Origin: Paenibacillus sp. URB8-2
GTDB taxonomy: Bacteria; Bacillota; Bacilli; Paenibacillales; Paenibacillaceae
Direction of reading: 5' to 3'
DNA: 64,000 bases
Assembly (NCBI RefSeq): GCF_013393385.1
Contig: NZ_AP023239.1
Span: 1,240,001-1,304,000, forward strand
The first letter of the stretch is position 1. Each line of letters opens with the position of its first letter. A model generated the notes under the pieces. It saw nothing but the letters and a program-made list of their open reading frames with translations, was not told the origin of the DNA and made no database searches. The translations under genes and the position numbers were made by a program. This document shows positions 35,601-41,937 of this stretch, piece by piece.

Positions 35601-35602
35601 GA
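29645..35602 (+). CDS. Giant SLH-anchored GH66 dextranase / cycloisomaltooligosaccharide glucanotransferase
   Basis: A secreted 1985-residue enzyme. A signal peptide (1-34) leads to an immunoglobulin-like domain and the GH66 barrel with QFYDWMWRHD. D334 in FDGIHLDQWG and E406 in DYSEIWQD stand 72 residues apart, as for the nucleophile and acid/base of a Paenibacillus GH66 dextranase as I recall it. Residues about 437-1350 are about seven CBM35/CBM6-like beta-sandwich modules (boundaries near 580, 698, 869, 968, 1099 and 1223). The barrel then resumes (GATHIELGTAENF, AHEYYPNKS) and ends in a beta domain. A Ser/Pro linker (1565-1620), a stalk domain and three SLH repeats (from about 1805) attach it to the cell wall. 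Known cyclising GH66 enzymes carry one inserted CBM35; seven is unusual. Dextran depolymerisation or cyclisation is inferred. Confidence 0.9.
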   Translation: MKHKKAIAYFCLLLLLVQTCTLGYGRFGTAAAAGEDKPAEHKILQMVPSKARFAPGEKAELILTMNQSADWSGKLHMQIYQLNTLVAEGAKDLTILKDGSAELKVYWTPPADDFTGYIAKAWIEGAGADDYVTAAVDVSSDWTHFPRYGYVADFPKETAAESDAKLKQLSQEYYLNGYQFYDWMWRHDVSVYSKTDENGKPVKDEKGNFITEPVNADSSYTDLLGRLLFPLTIKQSVSAAQKYGSAAMAYEMNYAAREHYQDFGVKPEWGLYNKTSTAPRTPEKDQVGFYFDGVKPNPTALYLQDPGNPEWRSYITKEYVRAVNDFGFDGIHLDQWGANDKDYLLGYDGTPRYYSLDFDKIINSTKDALVANNADKSHVAFNMVGGNQGYSAVPNPDTKTDFDYSEIWQDKDKYKDLQEVVNQTREADGGKAMVIAGYMNYKQATGVHYDGSEAKDVPNTVVFQSRIAKAAGWVGDFGKKDEDQIIFTVDAPEDGDYNLTLQYGHGNGGGNPEGYLTVNGEAAADHIVFDQKTGWGHPTGQAKLTGIKLNKGENKVKLQLSSNDLWLNIGSLVVDGGSGFHKQYEAVFAELISCKADQYGNVYYFETDGDYVTFHVNVPAAGDYPLGMSYGVDSSAVGRELYVNGVKSSNVNFPATGGWDSFKEIPAGLVPLKTGDNTITLKAAVNDPGMKLQYLNLDGQRYMAEHADIGWQPTRDTQIETVSNESADPTVILVNDSSRVALTGEVKISSPSDNEKTRTDSHNAGSTVTFKAASDKNMKATLRIYYHSGNSVELKSTVSNAVYDVVGTYSTNLPDNGWYDENNNKEWGFVDQEIQLDAGVNDIKMEMTDPSDYLNLHGIQLSEVNESAVPGYITKFKQQGDYLSFGFPAVQANSYPVAVTYKNSGTDTAERTLYVNGKKAGLFQLPSTGEAWETVTQNVYLNSGAENQAMLKKDSDTLEQDSIAVDNITANGTKIEAENAETGWSPVIPRTGSVDTSFGKTDDFGQQGQSVTFTVNPDQAVSDFSILYRSGNDSVVSVSVDGNVVDGSLALPVTQADWGGPIKAKTVKAALTPGPHEIKVEMQSSGQYTNLSSLLVDDVNYAVAGSVAAGGVTTSVGYVSNFAEDGDFVAFNVKAPADGNYNLDWNYKNTDAAVKRNVSVNGAENQEVAFPKTEGDAWAVVAQNGVHLNQGLNSIKIAVSGLDDRGILLDSLKVTSDNQDFSRTIEAENADFLAPMVLYKDTVLNFGHPNDAVSFDVNVPQSGEISLIYTYSNAGTGTSRAVYIDGVRVSDLGGNPGRIYFDPTSDINTYSQDGYFIVPYLEKGNHKVTLKVDEESGKGTVNIKGLTLGYFNESSLRLMDAGLAALGATHIELGTAENFEDGPSMLAHEYYPNKSKKMLESTKESMKEYYKFNAAYENLLFDSKADPNATIAVEANGSSLATSSNGTQDAIWTTVRKNASNEGFERYDVLHLINLLNNDDNWRNAANEPVQQSNLKVTYDIGMSQEQAPNLKVYAATPDADHGMSQELKFTWDGDRLIIELPSLKYWTMIYIDKAPKSADVQPLFGTVPGQTPSSAPSPSSAPSQSAAPSQTPSPAATPAPVGGAAPSPSPSPSASPAVMELKKEDLEKTVNGKVTIALDEDKYNRIAIPASLADGLKGKSLVVQGKGFALTVGYDTLAQLVEENKGTLAANAQIVLSFRKIEAKDAALPDIKPWAAAGSVYDLQLGLAAENGELAKLSSFRVPLQLSLNVDGQGYPAELLGIYYYNETLKQWQHIGGKTDVAGHTISADLSHLSRYTVFAYDKSYTDVKASHWAYGAIRSLTAKHVINGMTDNTFAPSANVTRAQFAALLTKAFHLQSAGHTPFRDVAAGAWYSADVAAAYEAGIITGRSAAVFAPNEEITRQEMAVMLSKAFKRAGGSWTANGQSLTFRDREQIAVWALPAVQAVGSAGLMAGQADGRFAPAQMATRAEAAQTIANLLNKTGN

Positions 35603-35668
35603 ATAGATTGAGCGGCAGATTCCTATTACAGAGAGGCAGTCCAATTTTAGATTCGGTGACAAGTCAAA

Positions 35669-35715
35669 AACAGCACGTTTCCCAGGTTATTGGGAACGTG
35701 CTGTTCTTCTTTTTC
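35669..35715 (+). terminator. Rho-independent terminator of the GH66 gene
   Basis: AACAGCACGTTTCCC (35669-35683) pairs with GGGAACGTGCTGTT (35692-35705), followed by CTTCTTTTT. On the minus strand it would also end the second lacI transcript. Confidence 0.88.
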
Positions 35716-35751
35716 GCTCTATGGCGGGTTTGATTTATTTTAAAAAGACTC

Positions 35752-36756
35752 TCAGGCAAGCGTCCTTACCGACTGTCTTTCTACAATAGAATGGTCGACT
35801 ATTTTCCCTTTGGCAGCTTCGCTGGTTTCAATCATTTGAATCAGAATTTCCGAAGCCATTTGGCCCATTTCAACCAGCGGCTGCCGGACCGTTGTCAAAG
35901 GGGGGACCACCATGCTGGACAGCTGCAGCCCGTCAAATCCGATGACGGAAATATCGTCCGGAACCTTGAGCCCATGCTTGTAAGCGGCGGACAGCACCCC
36001 AATCGCCATTTCATCACTGGCCGCAAAGACGGCGGTTAGATCGGGAACGGTGCGAAGCAAAGTTTCAAATTCCCGGTACCCGCTTTCAAACCGGAAATCC
36101 CCGTATACGAGATACCGTTCGTCGAAAGGAATCCCATGCTTCTGAAGCGCTCTCAAATATCCTTGTACGCGCGGGCTGCCGGTTAAGACATCATCCTTGC
36201 CGCCGCTGATCATGGCGATTTTGCGATGCCCTTTGGCCACCAGGTAATCCACTGCGTCGTATGCGGCCAGAGAATCGTCGATTTTCACGTAGGGAATGGC
36301 AGCATCATTGCCCTGTGAAGAGATAAGCACAACCGGAATTTTCATATGCCCGATAGCTTCCCGGTACTCATCCTTTAACACGCTGCTGGAAAAAATAATT
36401 CCGTCCACCTGCTTTTCCCGCAATAGCTGCAAATACTTCATCGTCCGCTTCCCGTCATCGTCCGTGTTGCAGACCACAATACTGTAATTGCGGCTATGGG
36501 CGAAATCTTCAACCCCCTGCAAAATATCGGAGGAGAAGGAGCTGGACACATTGGGAAACAAAACTCCAATCGTCTGCGTCCGCTTATTGATTAAACCGCG
36601 TGCGATCGCATTGGGCTGATAACCGATTTCTTTAATGACCTCGTTAACCCGTTGTTTTGTCTTGTCGGTGTAACCACCCAAATTGTTCAGCACCCGGGAA
36701 ACCGTGGCGATGGAAACGTTTGCCATCTTGGCGACATCTTTAATCGTGGGATTCAT
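35752..36756 (-). CDS. Second LacI-family repressor, paralogue of the 28237 regulator
   Basis: A 334-residue LacI protein aligning without gaps to the regulator at 28237, with near-identical recognition helix (NVSIATVSRVLNNL) and more divergent effector domain (for example VFAASDEMAIGVLSAA, VIGFDGLQLSSMV). Same helix-turn-helix residues imply the same operator, so the two may compete for the sites before the GH66 gene while responding to different ligands. GGAGG lies 7 bases before the ATG. Monocistronic, convergent with the GH66 gene, and with its own operator. Confidence 0.93.
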   Translation of the reverse strand: MNPTIKDVAKMANVSIATVSRVLNNLGGYTDKTKQRVNEVIKEIGYQPNAIARGLINKRTQTIGVLFPNVSSSFSSDILQGVEDFAHSRNYSIVVCNTDDDGKRTMKYLQLLREKQVDGIIFSSSVLKDEYREAIGHMKIPVVLISSQGNDAAIPYVKIDDSLAAYDAVDYLVAKGHRKIAMISGGKDDVLTGSPRVQGYLRALQKHGIPFDERYLVYGDFRFESGYREFETLLRTVPDLTAVFAASDEMAIGVLSAAYKHGLKVPDDISVIGFDGLQLSSMVVPPLTTVRQPLVEMGQMASEILIQMIETSEAAKGKIVDHSIVERQSVRTLA

Positions 36757-36856
36757 TCAGGTTCCTCCAGAAATATGGCTGGCAGCAGCTTTTAAGCGCT
36801 TTGGGCTTAAGTTGTCTCGGCCTGGGTCAAGATGTGTTATCGAAACGAAAATTAAC

Positions 36857-36902
36857 GTAAACGCTTTACTGCAACTATAAAGCCGGTGCTTGGCCCTGTC
36901 AA
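36857..36902 (-). promoter_or_regulatory. Promoter and operator of the second lacI gene
   Basis: On the minus strand TTGACA (36897-36902) and TATAGT (36874-36879) are 17 bases apart, followed by the operator-like GTAAAGCGTTTAC (36857-36869). The -35 box lies in a perfect 14-base palindrome (36896-36909). The layout copies that of the first lacI promoter. Confidence 0.78.
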
Positions 36903-36978
36903 TTGACAGAGTAAAAGTTCAGAATGGATAAAAGGGGAGATCCGCATTTAAACGAGATCACTAAGCGGAAATGATTCT

Positions 36979-37980
36979 CTAGATTTGAATATCGCAACCA
37001 TCAAAAAGCAAACTTCTTTCAATAAGTTTAACAGCATTATTGATTGCATTCCGTTGGTCCTCTGTAAGACGACTCTCATCACCATCCCATTCACCTAACC
37101 ACCAGAAGAAAGAACAAATATTCCGATACTCCATAAACATGGGGATTGTTTGTAACCAGTATTCTGAGAGATGATTTTCTTTACCGTAACCCATTAAAAA
37201 TTCACGTAAGAACAGTTGAGCAAACTCGTTTTTAGCAACACGTTCATCTTTTTGCACTCCCCACCAGACGGCATGAGTGGCAGCAATCGCAATGTCTAAT
37301 GAAAACCAACCAAAGATACTGTCGTCAAAATCAAAGACGGTTATTTCACTGTCGTCGATAAAAAAATTATAAGGGTGGAAATCATTATGAATCAGTCCAA
37401 ACGAGTCTCTATCCCTTGGGAGTAAATGAATCCTACGCTCCATGGAGATCAATTTTTCAAGGAGTACATAGAAACTGCCGCGCTGCAGATGAGGGTTATT
37501 GATGTTGCTTATGCTCCAGCAATCTCTTTTCACAAGGACGTCTGAAGCTCCGTAAGATTTCGAAAGCCGATGCATTCTCCCCATTGTTTCTCCCCAATTC
37601 CTGAATACCTTTGGCCCCCAATATTGATCATCGTTTTTATCAAAAAAGCGGCCTGGAGCCGCGTAAAAAGCTGTTGCAATATAACACTTATCTTCATCAT
37701 GGTAAACTGCTGTTAATTGATTTTCTCTTGTTTTGATTGGTAATGAAGCACGTAAACCGTTCTCCACCAAATAATAGACCCAATCCACCTCAGCTCTTAT
37801 CTTCTCTACGTATTCCTGTGGTTTCTGAGATAACCGTAAGATATAGGACAGATCACCCTTGGTAAACCGGTACACTTCATTTGTTGAGTTGCTCAGGAAG
37901 ACTAACGTTTCTGCATTAAATTCAAATGATTTTGCAGCTTTAAGCAATATTCTCGAGCTTGCCATTAAGAATGCCCCCAT
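36979..37980 (-). CDS. Phosphotransferase of the aminoglycoside/choline-kinase-like family
   Basis: A 333-residue cytoplasmic kinase-fold protein. The catalytic loop GLIHNDFHPYNFFI and the metal-binding VFDFDDS are the APH/choline kinase signatures; the N-terminal lobe shows NEVYRF and YILRLS. Substrate unknown; related proteins phosphorylate antibiotics, sugars or homoserine. Start uncertain: 37980 follows GGGAG at 10 bases, an internal Met at 37965 follows GGGGG. The gene is clearly more AT-rich than its neighbours and opens an accessory patch running to about 39.7 kb. Confidence 0.82.
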   Translation of the reverse strand: MGAFLMASSRILLKAAKSFEFNAETLVFLSNSTNEVYRFTKGDLSYILRLSQKPQEYVEKIRAEVDWVYYLVENGLRASLPIKTRENQLTAVYHDEDKCYIATAFYAAPGRFFDKNDDQYWGPKVFRNWGETMGRMHRLSKSYGASDVLVKRDCWSISNINNPHLQRGSFYVLLEKLISMERRIHLLPRDRDSFGLIHNDFHPYNFFIDDSEITVFDFDDSIFGWFSLDIAIAATHAVWWGVQKDERVAKNEFAQLFLREFLMGYGKENHLSEYWLQTIPMFMEYRNICSFFWWLGEWDGDESRLTEDQRNAINNAVKLIERSLLFDGCDIQI

Positions 37981-38316
37981 CTTTTAGAATCTCCCGGCCA
38001 GGTATAACCAAACCATATATGAAAATTCTAGAAAGATATAGACTTATCTTTTCTCCAGATATAAACTCATAATTAGATAAGGAGTTATTTTCTGTTGGAT
38101 AGACGTTAATCTTCAATTGTTTATTAAAAGGCGACCTTCATAAGAAGGTCGCCTTTGTTGCGTTATCTTGCCCGTCAGCTTAACGAAGTGCGACTAAATT
38201 CGCCATTAAGCTAACAGGATGTTTTGGGTAGCGTCATTAATGACGAGGAACACATCTTATAGGTTGTATTATGAGCAACTATACTAGATAATTGTAAAAA
38301 TGGGAGGAATTAAGCT
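37981..38316. other. AT-rich intergenic region with palindromes
   Basis: A perfect hairpin with 13-base arms (38127-38139 and 38144-38156) may act as a terminator but has no long T tract. A 14-base palindrome CGTCATTAATGACG lies at 38232-38245, and AGCTTAA/TTAAGCT arms near 38177-38214. A GGAGG ribosome binding site for the next gene is at 38303. Nothing else recognised. Confidence 0.5.
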
Positions 38317-38832
38317 ATGAAGAAAAAAGGGGATTACTTTGCCTTAATAACTTTAGCTTTGGCAACTGCAGCGGTGATTGCTTGGGTTTCACTAAGTACA
38401 ACTAAAAAGAATGCGTCTACTCCAAAATCTAGTGCAGTAGAAAGTCAATCAGTAGATAAGACCAATCCTAATCTTTCTAGCGCAAACACCAGAAGCCCTA
38501 AGACTGTAGGTAAAGAAATTAAAGATAAGGCAAGTGGGGACGCAAACGTACCAAATTCATTTACCGTAAATGCGAATTATGGCCAACTGAAACTTCTTTT
38601 GAAGAATTATAGCAGCTATGAAGTCCATGTTACTTTAACGCACATTGTCACCCGTAAAGTGTATTTCGCGAAGGACATTGCGGGCGGCGGTTCTCTGGAA
38701 TGGAACAGTTGGACTGAAGGTTATACACAAGGCATGCGTATTGGACACTATATCCTTGAGTGGAGTGGCCGCGGATATAACGTTAATGCGGGAGTGGAGG
38801 GACAACTTGCTTCAAGCACGAAGGATTTCTAA
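38317..38832 (+). CDS. Unknown membrane-anchored or secreted protein
   Basis: A 171-residue protein not recognised. Residues 7-27 form an N-terminal hydrophobic anchor or uncleaved signal (YFALITLALATAAVIAWVSL), residues 28-85 a Ser/Lys/Asn-rich linker, and residues 85-165 a compact domain with alternating hydrophobics (LKLLLKNYSSYEVHVTLTHI and HYILEWSGRGYNVNAGVEG) that looks like a small beta-sandwich. GGGAGG lies before the ATG. AT-rich, isolated, with its own terminator; probably acquired. Confidence 0.7.
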   Translation: MKKKGDYFALITLALATAAVIAWVSLSTTKKNASTPKSSAVESQSVDKTNPNLSSANTRSPKTVGKEIKDKASGDANVPNSFTVNANYGQLKLLLKNYSSYEVHVTLTHIVTRKVYFAKDIAGGGSLEWNSWTEGYTQGMRIGHYILEWSGRGYNVNAGVEGQLASSTKDF

Positions 38833-38847
38833 AAAGTTTGCTGGGGG

Positions 38848-38874
38848 AGCTCCCATTAAAATTGGGGGCTTTTT
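38848..38874 (+). terminator. Rho-independent terminator of the unknown protein gene
   Basis: AGCTCCCA pairs with TTGGGGGCT around a short AT loop, followed by TTTTT. Confidence 0.8.
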
Positions 38875-38961
38875 CTTGCTTGAAGCTCCCCACAAAAGCC
38901 TGAATTAAGATAATACTGCTGGGCGTCGTTCTAACGGGACACTATAGTTTAATCATTCTCT

Positions 38962-39108
38962 TCAAACCGAAAAACAAAATAGCGGAGTGGAAAACGGAAG
39001 AAAGTGATATCCTTTTTTGGGATCATCGGTAATAATTTTTTGATGATTCAGTAGTTCAGTGTGGAGTGCCGGCACTTTCTTGTTAAGTGCTTTGAGAAGC
39101 TTCTCCAT
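38962..39108 (-). pseudogene. Truncated RelE/ParE-like toxin remnant
   Basis: A 48-residue frame whose ATG lies inside the end of the AbrB-type gene, overlapping it by 26 bases as in toxin-antitoxin pairs. Its first 35 residues (KLLKALNKKVPALHTELLN, then a DDPKKGY motif) resemble the N-terminal helices of RelE-like toxins, after which the sequence turns to an unrelated Phe-rich tail and a stop. Full-length toxins have 90-120 residues, so it has probably lost its catalytic part. Confidence 0.45.
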
Positions 39109-39499
39109 TTTCTTCGTTGAAGAACACGTCCAGGCCATTGAAATCGAGATCCCCTTTGTCATCATCCGATCCCAAATCAGCCATATCTTCCTTAAACTCA
39201 TGAACCCGATCGGCCAATAAGCGATTGTATTCATTTATGCGGCGTGTCAATTCCATTGCTAGCTCTTCCTCAGAGAGACCCTCTGCAAGGGTTTTGCGAA
39301 CAATAGACTGAATGTCCTTCTCTTGGAGTGTTTCTTTCGTTCGCACCGGTTTCAGGAATATGCCATCATCCAACAAGTACGCTTGGACCTCGTCTTCCAA
39401 GTTTAGGGCATCAAAATAGCTTTTCGGAATCGTAAGTTGTCGTTTACTGGTAATTTTGATATCCCGGTACTCGTTAACCCCCGTTAACTTATTCATCAT
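39083..39499 (-). CDS. AbrB/SpoVT-type antitoxin-like protein
   Basis: A 138-residue protein. Residues 10-55 show the swapped-hairpin AbrB DNA-binding domain (DIKITSKRQLTIPKSYFDAL); the remainder is acidic and helical, as expected of a toxin-binding tail. AAAGGTGA precedes the ATG at 39499; the longer frame begins inside this site. The overlapping downstream frame resembles the start of a RelE toxin, so this is probably the antitoxin of a decayed module. AT-rich like its neighbours. Confidence 0.72.
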   Translation of the reverse strand: MMNKLTGVNEYRDIKITSKRQLTIPKSYFDALNLEDEVQAYLLDDGIFLKPVRTKETLQEKDIQSIVRKTLAEGLSEEELAMELTRRINEYNRLLADRVHEFKEDMADLGSDDDKGDLDFNGLDVFFNEENGEASQST

Positions 39500-39664
39500 T
39501 ATCAAATTCACCTTTTCTACCCATGTCGTCTATAGTCAGTTCATCATCAGTTAATTATCAATTCAACATTATTAATAACGCTCTCACAGTAACGCATCTA
39601 CATTTATATTCTACAGTGTCATCTACTCATCTATTGGGGGGATTAAAATAAGCACCTTGGAATA

Positions 39665-39731
39665 TTTCCTTACTCGGTAAGGAAAATGTATCATGGTTAA
39701 TGCAGGAATTCAATCCTTACTCCGTAAGGAT
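39665..39731. promoter_or_regulatory. Pair of CCTTACTCsGTAAGG palindromes
   Basis: Two near-identical palindromes, at 39665-39685 (9-base arms TTTCCTTAC/GTAAGGAAA) and 39713-39731 (8-base arms ATCCTTAC/GTAAGGAT), share the core TCCTTACTCSGTAAGGA and are 47 bp apart centre to centre. They resemble TetR-family operators. No TetR gene is adjacent. Confidence 0.6.
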
Positions 39732-39795
39732 ATGCATTTAATATGCCCGGCTGCTGCAAAACGATACATAACTTCCACCCGGAAAAAATAAAGTG

Positions 39796-39844
39796 GAAAC
39801 GATTCAAAATTTCTATTGAAACGTTTCCAAACCCATGTTATGAT
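39796..39844 (+). promoter_or_regulatory. Promoter and operators of the fructan locus regulator
   Basis: TTGAAA (39816-39821) and TATGAT (39839-39844) are 17 bases apart. The operator GAAACGTTTC (39818-39827) overlaps the -35 box and a one-mismatch copy GAAACGATTC lies at 39796-39805, consistent with autorepression. Confidence 0.72.
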
Positions 39845-39879
39845 AGCGCTATCAAAGAGGTTGAGGCGGAGGAAGACAC

Positions 39880-40848
39880 ATGGCCAGTATCAAAGATGTA
39901 GCCAATTTAGCAGGGGTCGCCGTGGGCACGGTATCGAGAGTCATAAACAATGCGGGAGCGGTGAAACCGGCTACGCGCGACAAGGTTAAGGCGGCTATTG
40001 AGCAATTGAACTATGTGCCGGATGAGGTGGCCCGCAACTTCAAAATGCAGAAATCGAAGATGATTGCACTTCTCTTGCCGAGTATCTGGCATCCTTTCTT
40101 TTCCGAGCTTGCCTATTATATTGAAGATGAGCTCGACCGGGAGGGCTACAAGCTGATACTCTGCAACAGCGGGGGCAAGCCCGAGAAGGAATTGTATTAC
40201 TTCGATATGCTGAAGCAGAACAAGGTTGCGGGGGTTGTCGGAATCACTTATAACGATATTGAGAACAGCGTAAGCACAGACATTCCGATGATCAGCATCG
40301 ACCGGCATTTCAACAAGAAGATCACCTGCGTGACCTCGGACAACTTCGAGGGAGGGCGGATCGCGCTAAGAGAACTGGTCAAGGCCGGCGTGAAGAAACC
40401 CGCTTTCCTCGGCAATGTGCCTTTCGTATATAGCGAGACCATGCTTCGGAAGGAAGGCTTCGTACATGAAGCCAAAATCCTGGGCATACCTTATGAAGTG
40501 TACGAGGAACCCGATCCGCTCCGGGATGAGGATAAATACTACAGCACGTTTCTTAACCGTTACCAAGACATCGACGGCGTATTCGCCATCACGGATATGG
40601 CCGCAGCCAAATATATCGAGAAAGCCAAGCAAGCGGGCATTCGCGTTCCGGACGATGTGAAGGTCATCGGTTATGACGGCATACAGGACCATCCTTTTTT
40701 TCATCCTCTGCTCTCCACGATTCGCCAGCCTGTCGAGGAGATGGCAAGAACGGCCGTAAGGCTGCTGCTGAGGAAAGTGGAAGGAGAAACCTTGGACCGT
40801 GAAGTCTACCAAATCCCTGTAAAATATAGAGCAGGGGAGACAACCTGA
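39880..40848 (+). CDS. LacI-family regulator of the fructan locus
   Basis: A 322-residue repressor with helix-turn-helix SIKDVANLAGVAVGTVSRV and a sugar-binding core (ALLLPSIWHPFFSELAYYIE; VFAITDMAAAKYIEKAK; HPLLSTIRQPVEEMA). GGAGG stands before the ATG. It heads a cluster with importer genes and two GH32 enzymes on the same strand, and operators of the same sequence occur before this gene, before the permeases and inside the second GH32 gene. Inducer probably a fructose or fructo-oligosaccharide, by context. Confidence 0.93.
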   Translation: MASIKDVANLAGVAVGTVSRVINNAGAVKPATRDKVKAAIEQLNYVPDEVARNFKMQKSKMIALLLPSIWHPFFSELAYYIEDELDREGYKLILCNSGGKPEKELYYFDMLKQNKVAGVVGITYNDIENSVSTDIPMISIDRHFNKKITCVTSDNFEGGRIALRELVKAGVKKPAFLGNVPFVYSETMLRKEGFVHEAKILGIPYEVYEEPDPLRDEDKYYSTFLNRYQDIDGVFAITDMAAAKYIEKAKQAGIRVPDDVKVIGYDGIQDHPFFHPLLSTIRQPVEEMARTAVRLLLRKVEGETLDREVYQIPVKYRAGETT

Positions 40849-40863
40849 TTTTTTTAGCATCAA

Positions 40864-40878
40864 TTGGAAACGTTTCAA
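40864..40878. promoter_or_regulatory. LacI-type operator between regulator and permease genes
   Basis: TTGGAAACGTTTCAA is a perfect palindrome, with core GAAACGTTTC at 40867-40876, the same core as at 39818. It would let the regulator gene and the importer genes be controlled separately. Confidence 0.75.
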
Positions 40879-40902
40879 AAAAATAAGGGGGGAACAAGCT
40901 CA

Positions 40903-41922
40903 ATGGAACCTAAATCGAAAATATCAATGGAAGCCTCTAGCGGAAATCCGATGACCGCGCCGGTCCGGGCGCTTCCGAACCTGCCGGGACGGCGCGCCGG
41001 GGCCAGATGGAAGTCGCACATGAGAAAGCTGAAATCTGCCCGGAAAAATTGGGAACTGTACTTGCTGCTAGTTCTGCCTGTGGCCTACTTCATAATTTTT
41101 CGTTACATCCCGATGTACGGCGTGCAGATCGCTTTCAAGGATTTTACGCCGCGCGCCGGAATTTGGGGAAGCCCCTGGGTGGGATTACAGTATTTCAAGG
41201 AGTTTTTTGAATCGTATAACTTCTGGACGATTATCAAGAACACGGTTCTGCTCAGCCTCTTGAACCTACTGATCTCCTTCCCCATTCCCGTGATCATCGC
41301 GATTCTGCTGAATCAATTAGCACGGGAGAAGCTGAAGAAGTTCGTCCAAACTGTGATTTACGCACCTTATTTCATCTCTACCGTGGTGCTTGCCGGTATG
41401 ATTATGGTGTTCCTTTCGCCCAACAGCGGTCTGGTCAATCATATCATCGGAGCGTTTGGCGGGAAGCCGGTTCTGTTCATGTCCGAAGCCGGCTGGTTCC
41501 GCCCGATTTATATCATGAGCACCGTTTGGCAGGAGACCGGGTTCGCCACCATTATTTATCTGGCCGCGCTGGCCGGCATCGACCCGCATCTTCATGAGGC
41601 CGCCGTCGTGGACGGAGCGAACAAATGGCAAAGAATCCGGCATATTGACTTGACCGGCATTCTTCCCACCATTACCGTGCTGTTTATTCTGGCGGTGGGC
41701 AACTTGATGAACGTTGGTTTTGAAAAGGCTTTCTTGCTGCAAACCGACCTTAATATCGACTCCTCGGAGATCATTTCGACCTATGTGTACAAAATCGGCA
41801 TCCAGCGCGCGCAGTACAGCTTCTCTGCAGCGATCGGTCTGTTCAACGCGGCCATCAATCTGGTGCTTCTGCTCATCGTCAATCGGACGGCCAAAAAAAT
41901 AAGCGGAAACGGATTATTTTAG
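40903..41922 (+). CDS. Sugar ABC transporter permease, LplB-like
   Basis: A 339-residue inner-membrane permease with six hydrophobic helices following a long basic cytoplasmic N-terminus of about 50 residues. The EAA loop is visible as EAAVVDGANKWQRIRHIDLTG (about residues 228-248). It is the LplB/YtcP-superfamily partner of the next gene and would import an oligosaccharide. Start chosen at 40903, with GGGGGG upstream; the frame extends back to 40864 through an operator. Confidence 0.92.
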   Translation: MEPKSKISMEASSGNPMTAPVRALPNLPGRRAGARWKSHMRKLKSARKNWELYLLLVLPVAYFIIFRYIPMYGVQIAFKDFTPRAGIWGSPWVGLQYFKEFFESYNFWTIIKNTVLLSLLNLLISFPIPVIIAILLNQLAREKLKKFVQTVIYAPYFISTVVLAGMIMVFLSPNSGLVNHIIGAFGGKPVLFMSEAGWFRPIYIMSTVWQETGFATIIYLAALAGIDPHLHEAAVVDGANKWQRIRHIDLTGILPTITVLFILAVGNLMNVGFEKAFLLQTDLNIDSSEIISTYVYKIGIQRAQYSFSAAIGLFNAAINLVLLLIVNRTAKKISGNGLF

Positions 41923-41937
41923 AAAGGGGGATCGGAC

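Noticed and set aside
38127..38245. Integron attC-like site in the palindrome-rich gap
   Set aside because: Palindromes and a GTTA-type end are present, but the ordered inner and outer core sites and a gene cassette are missing.
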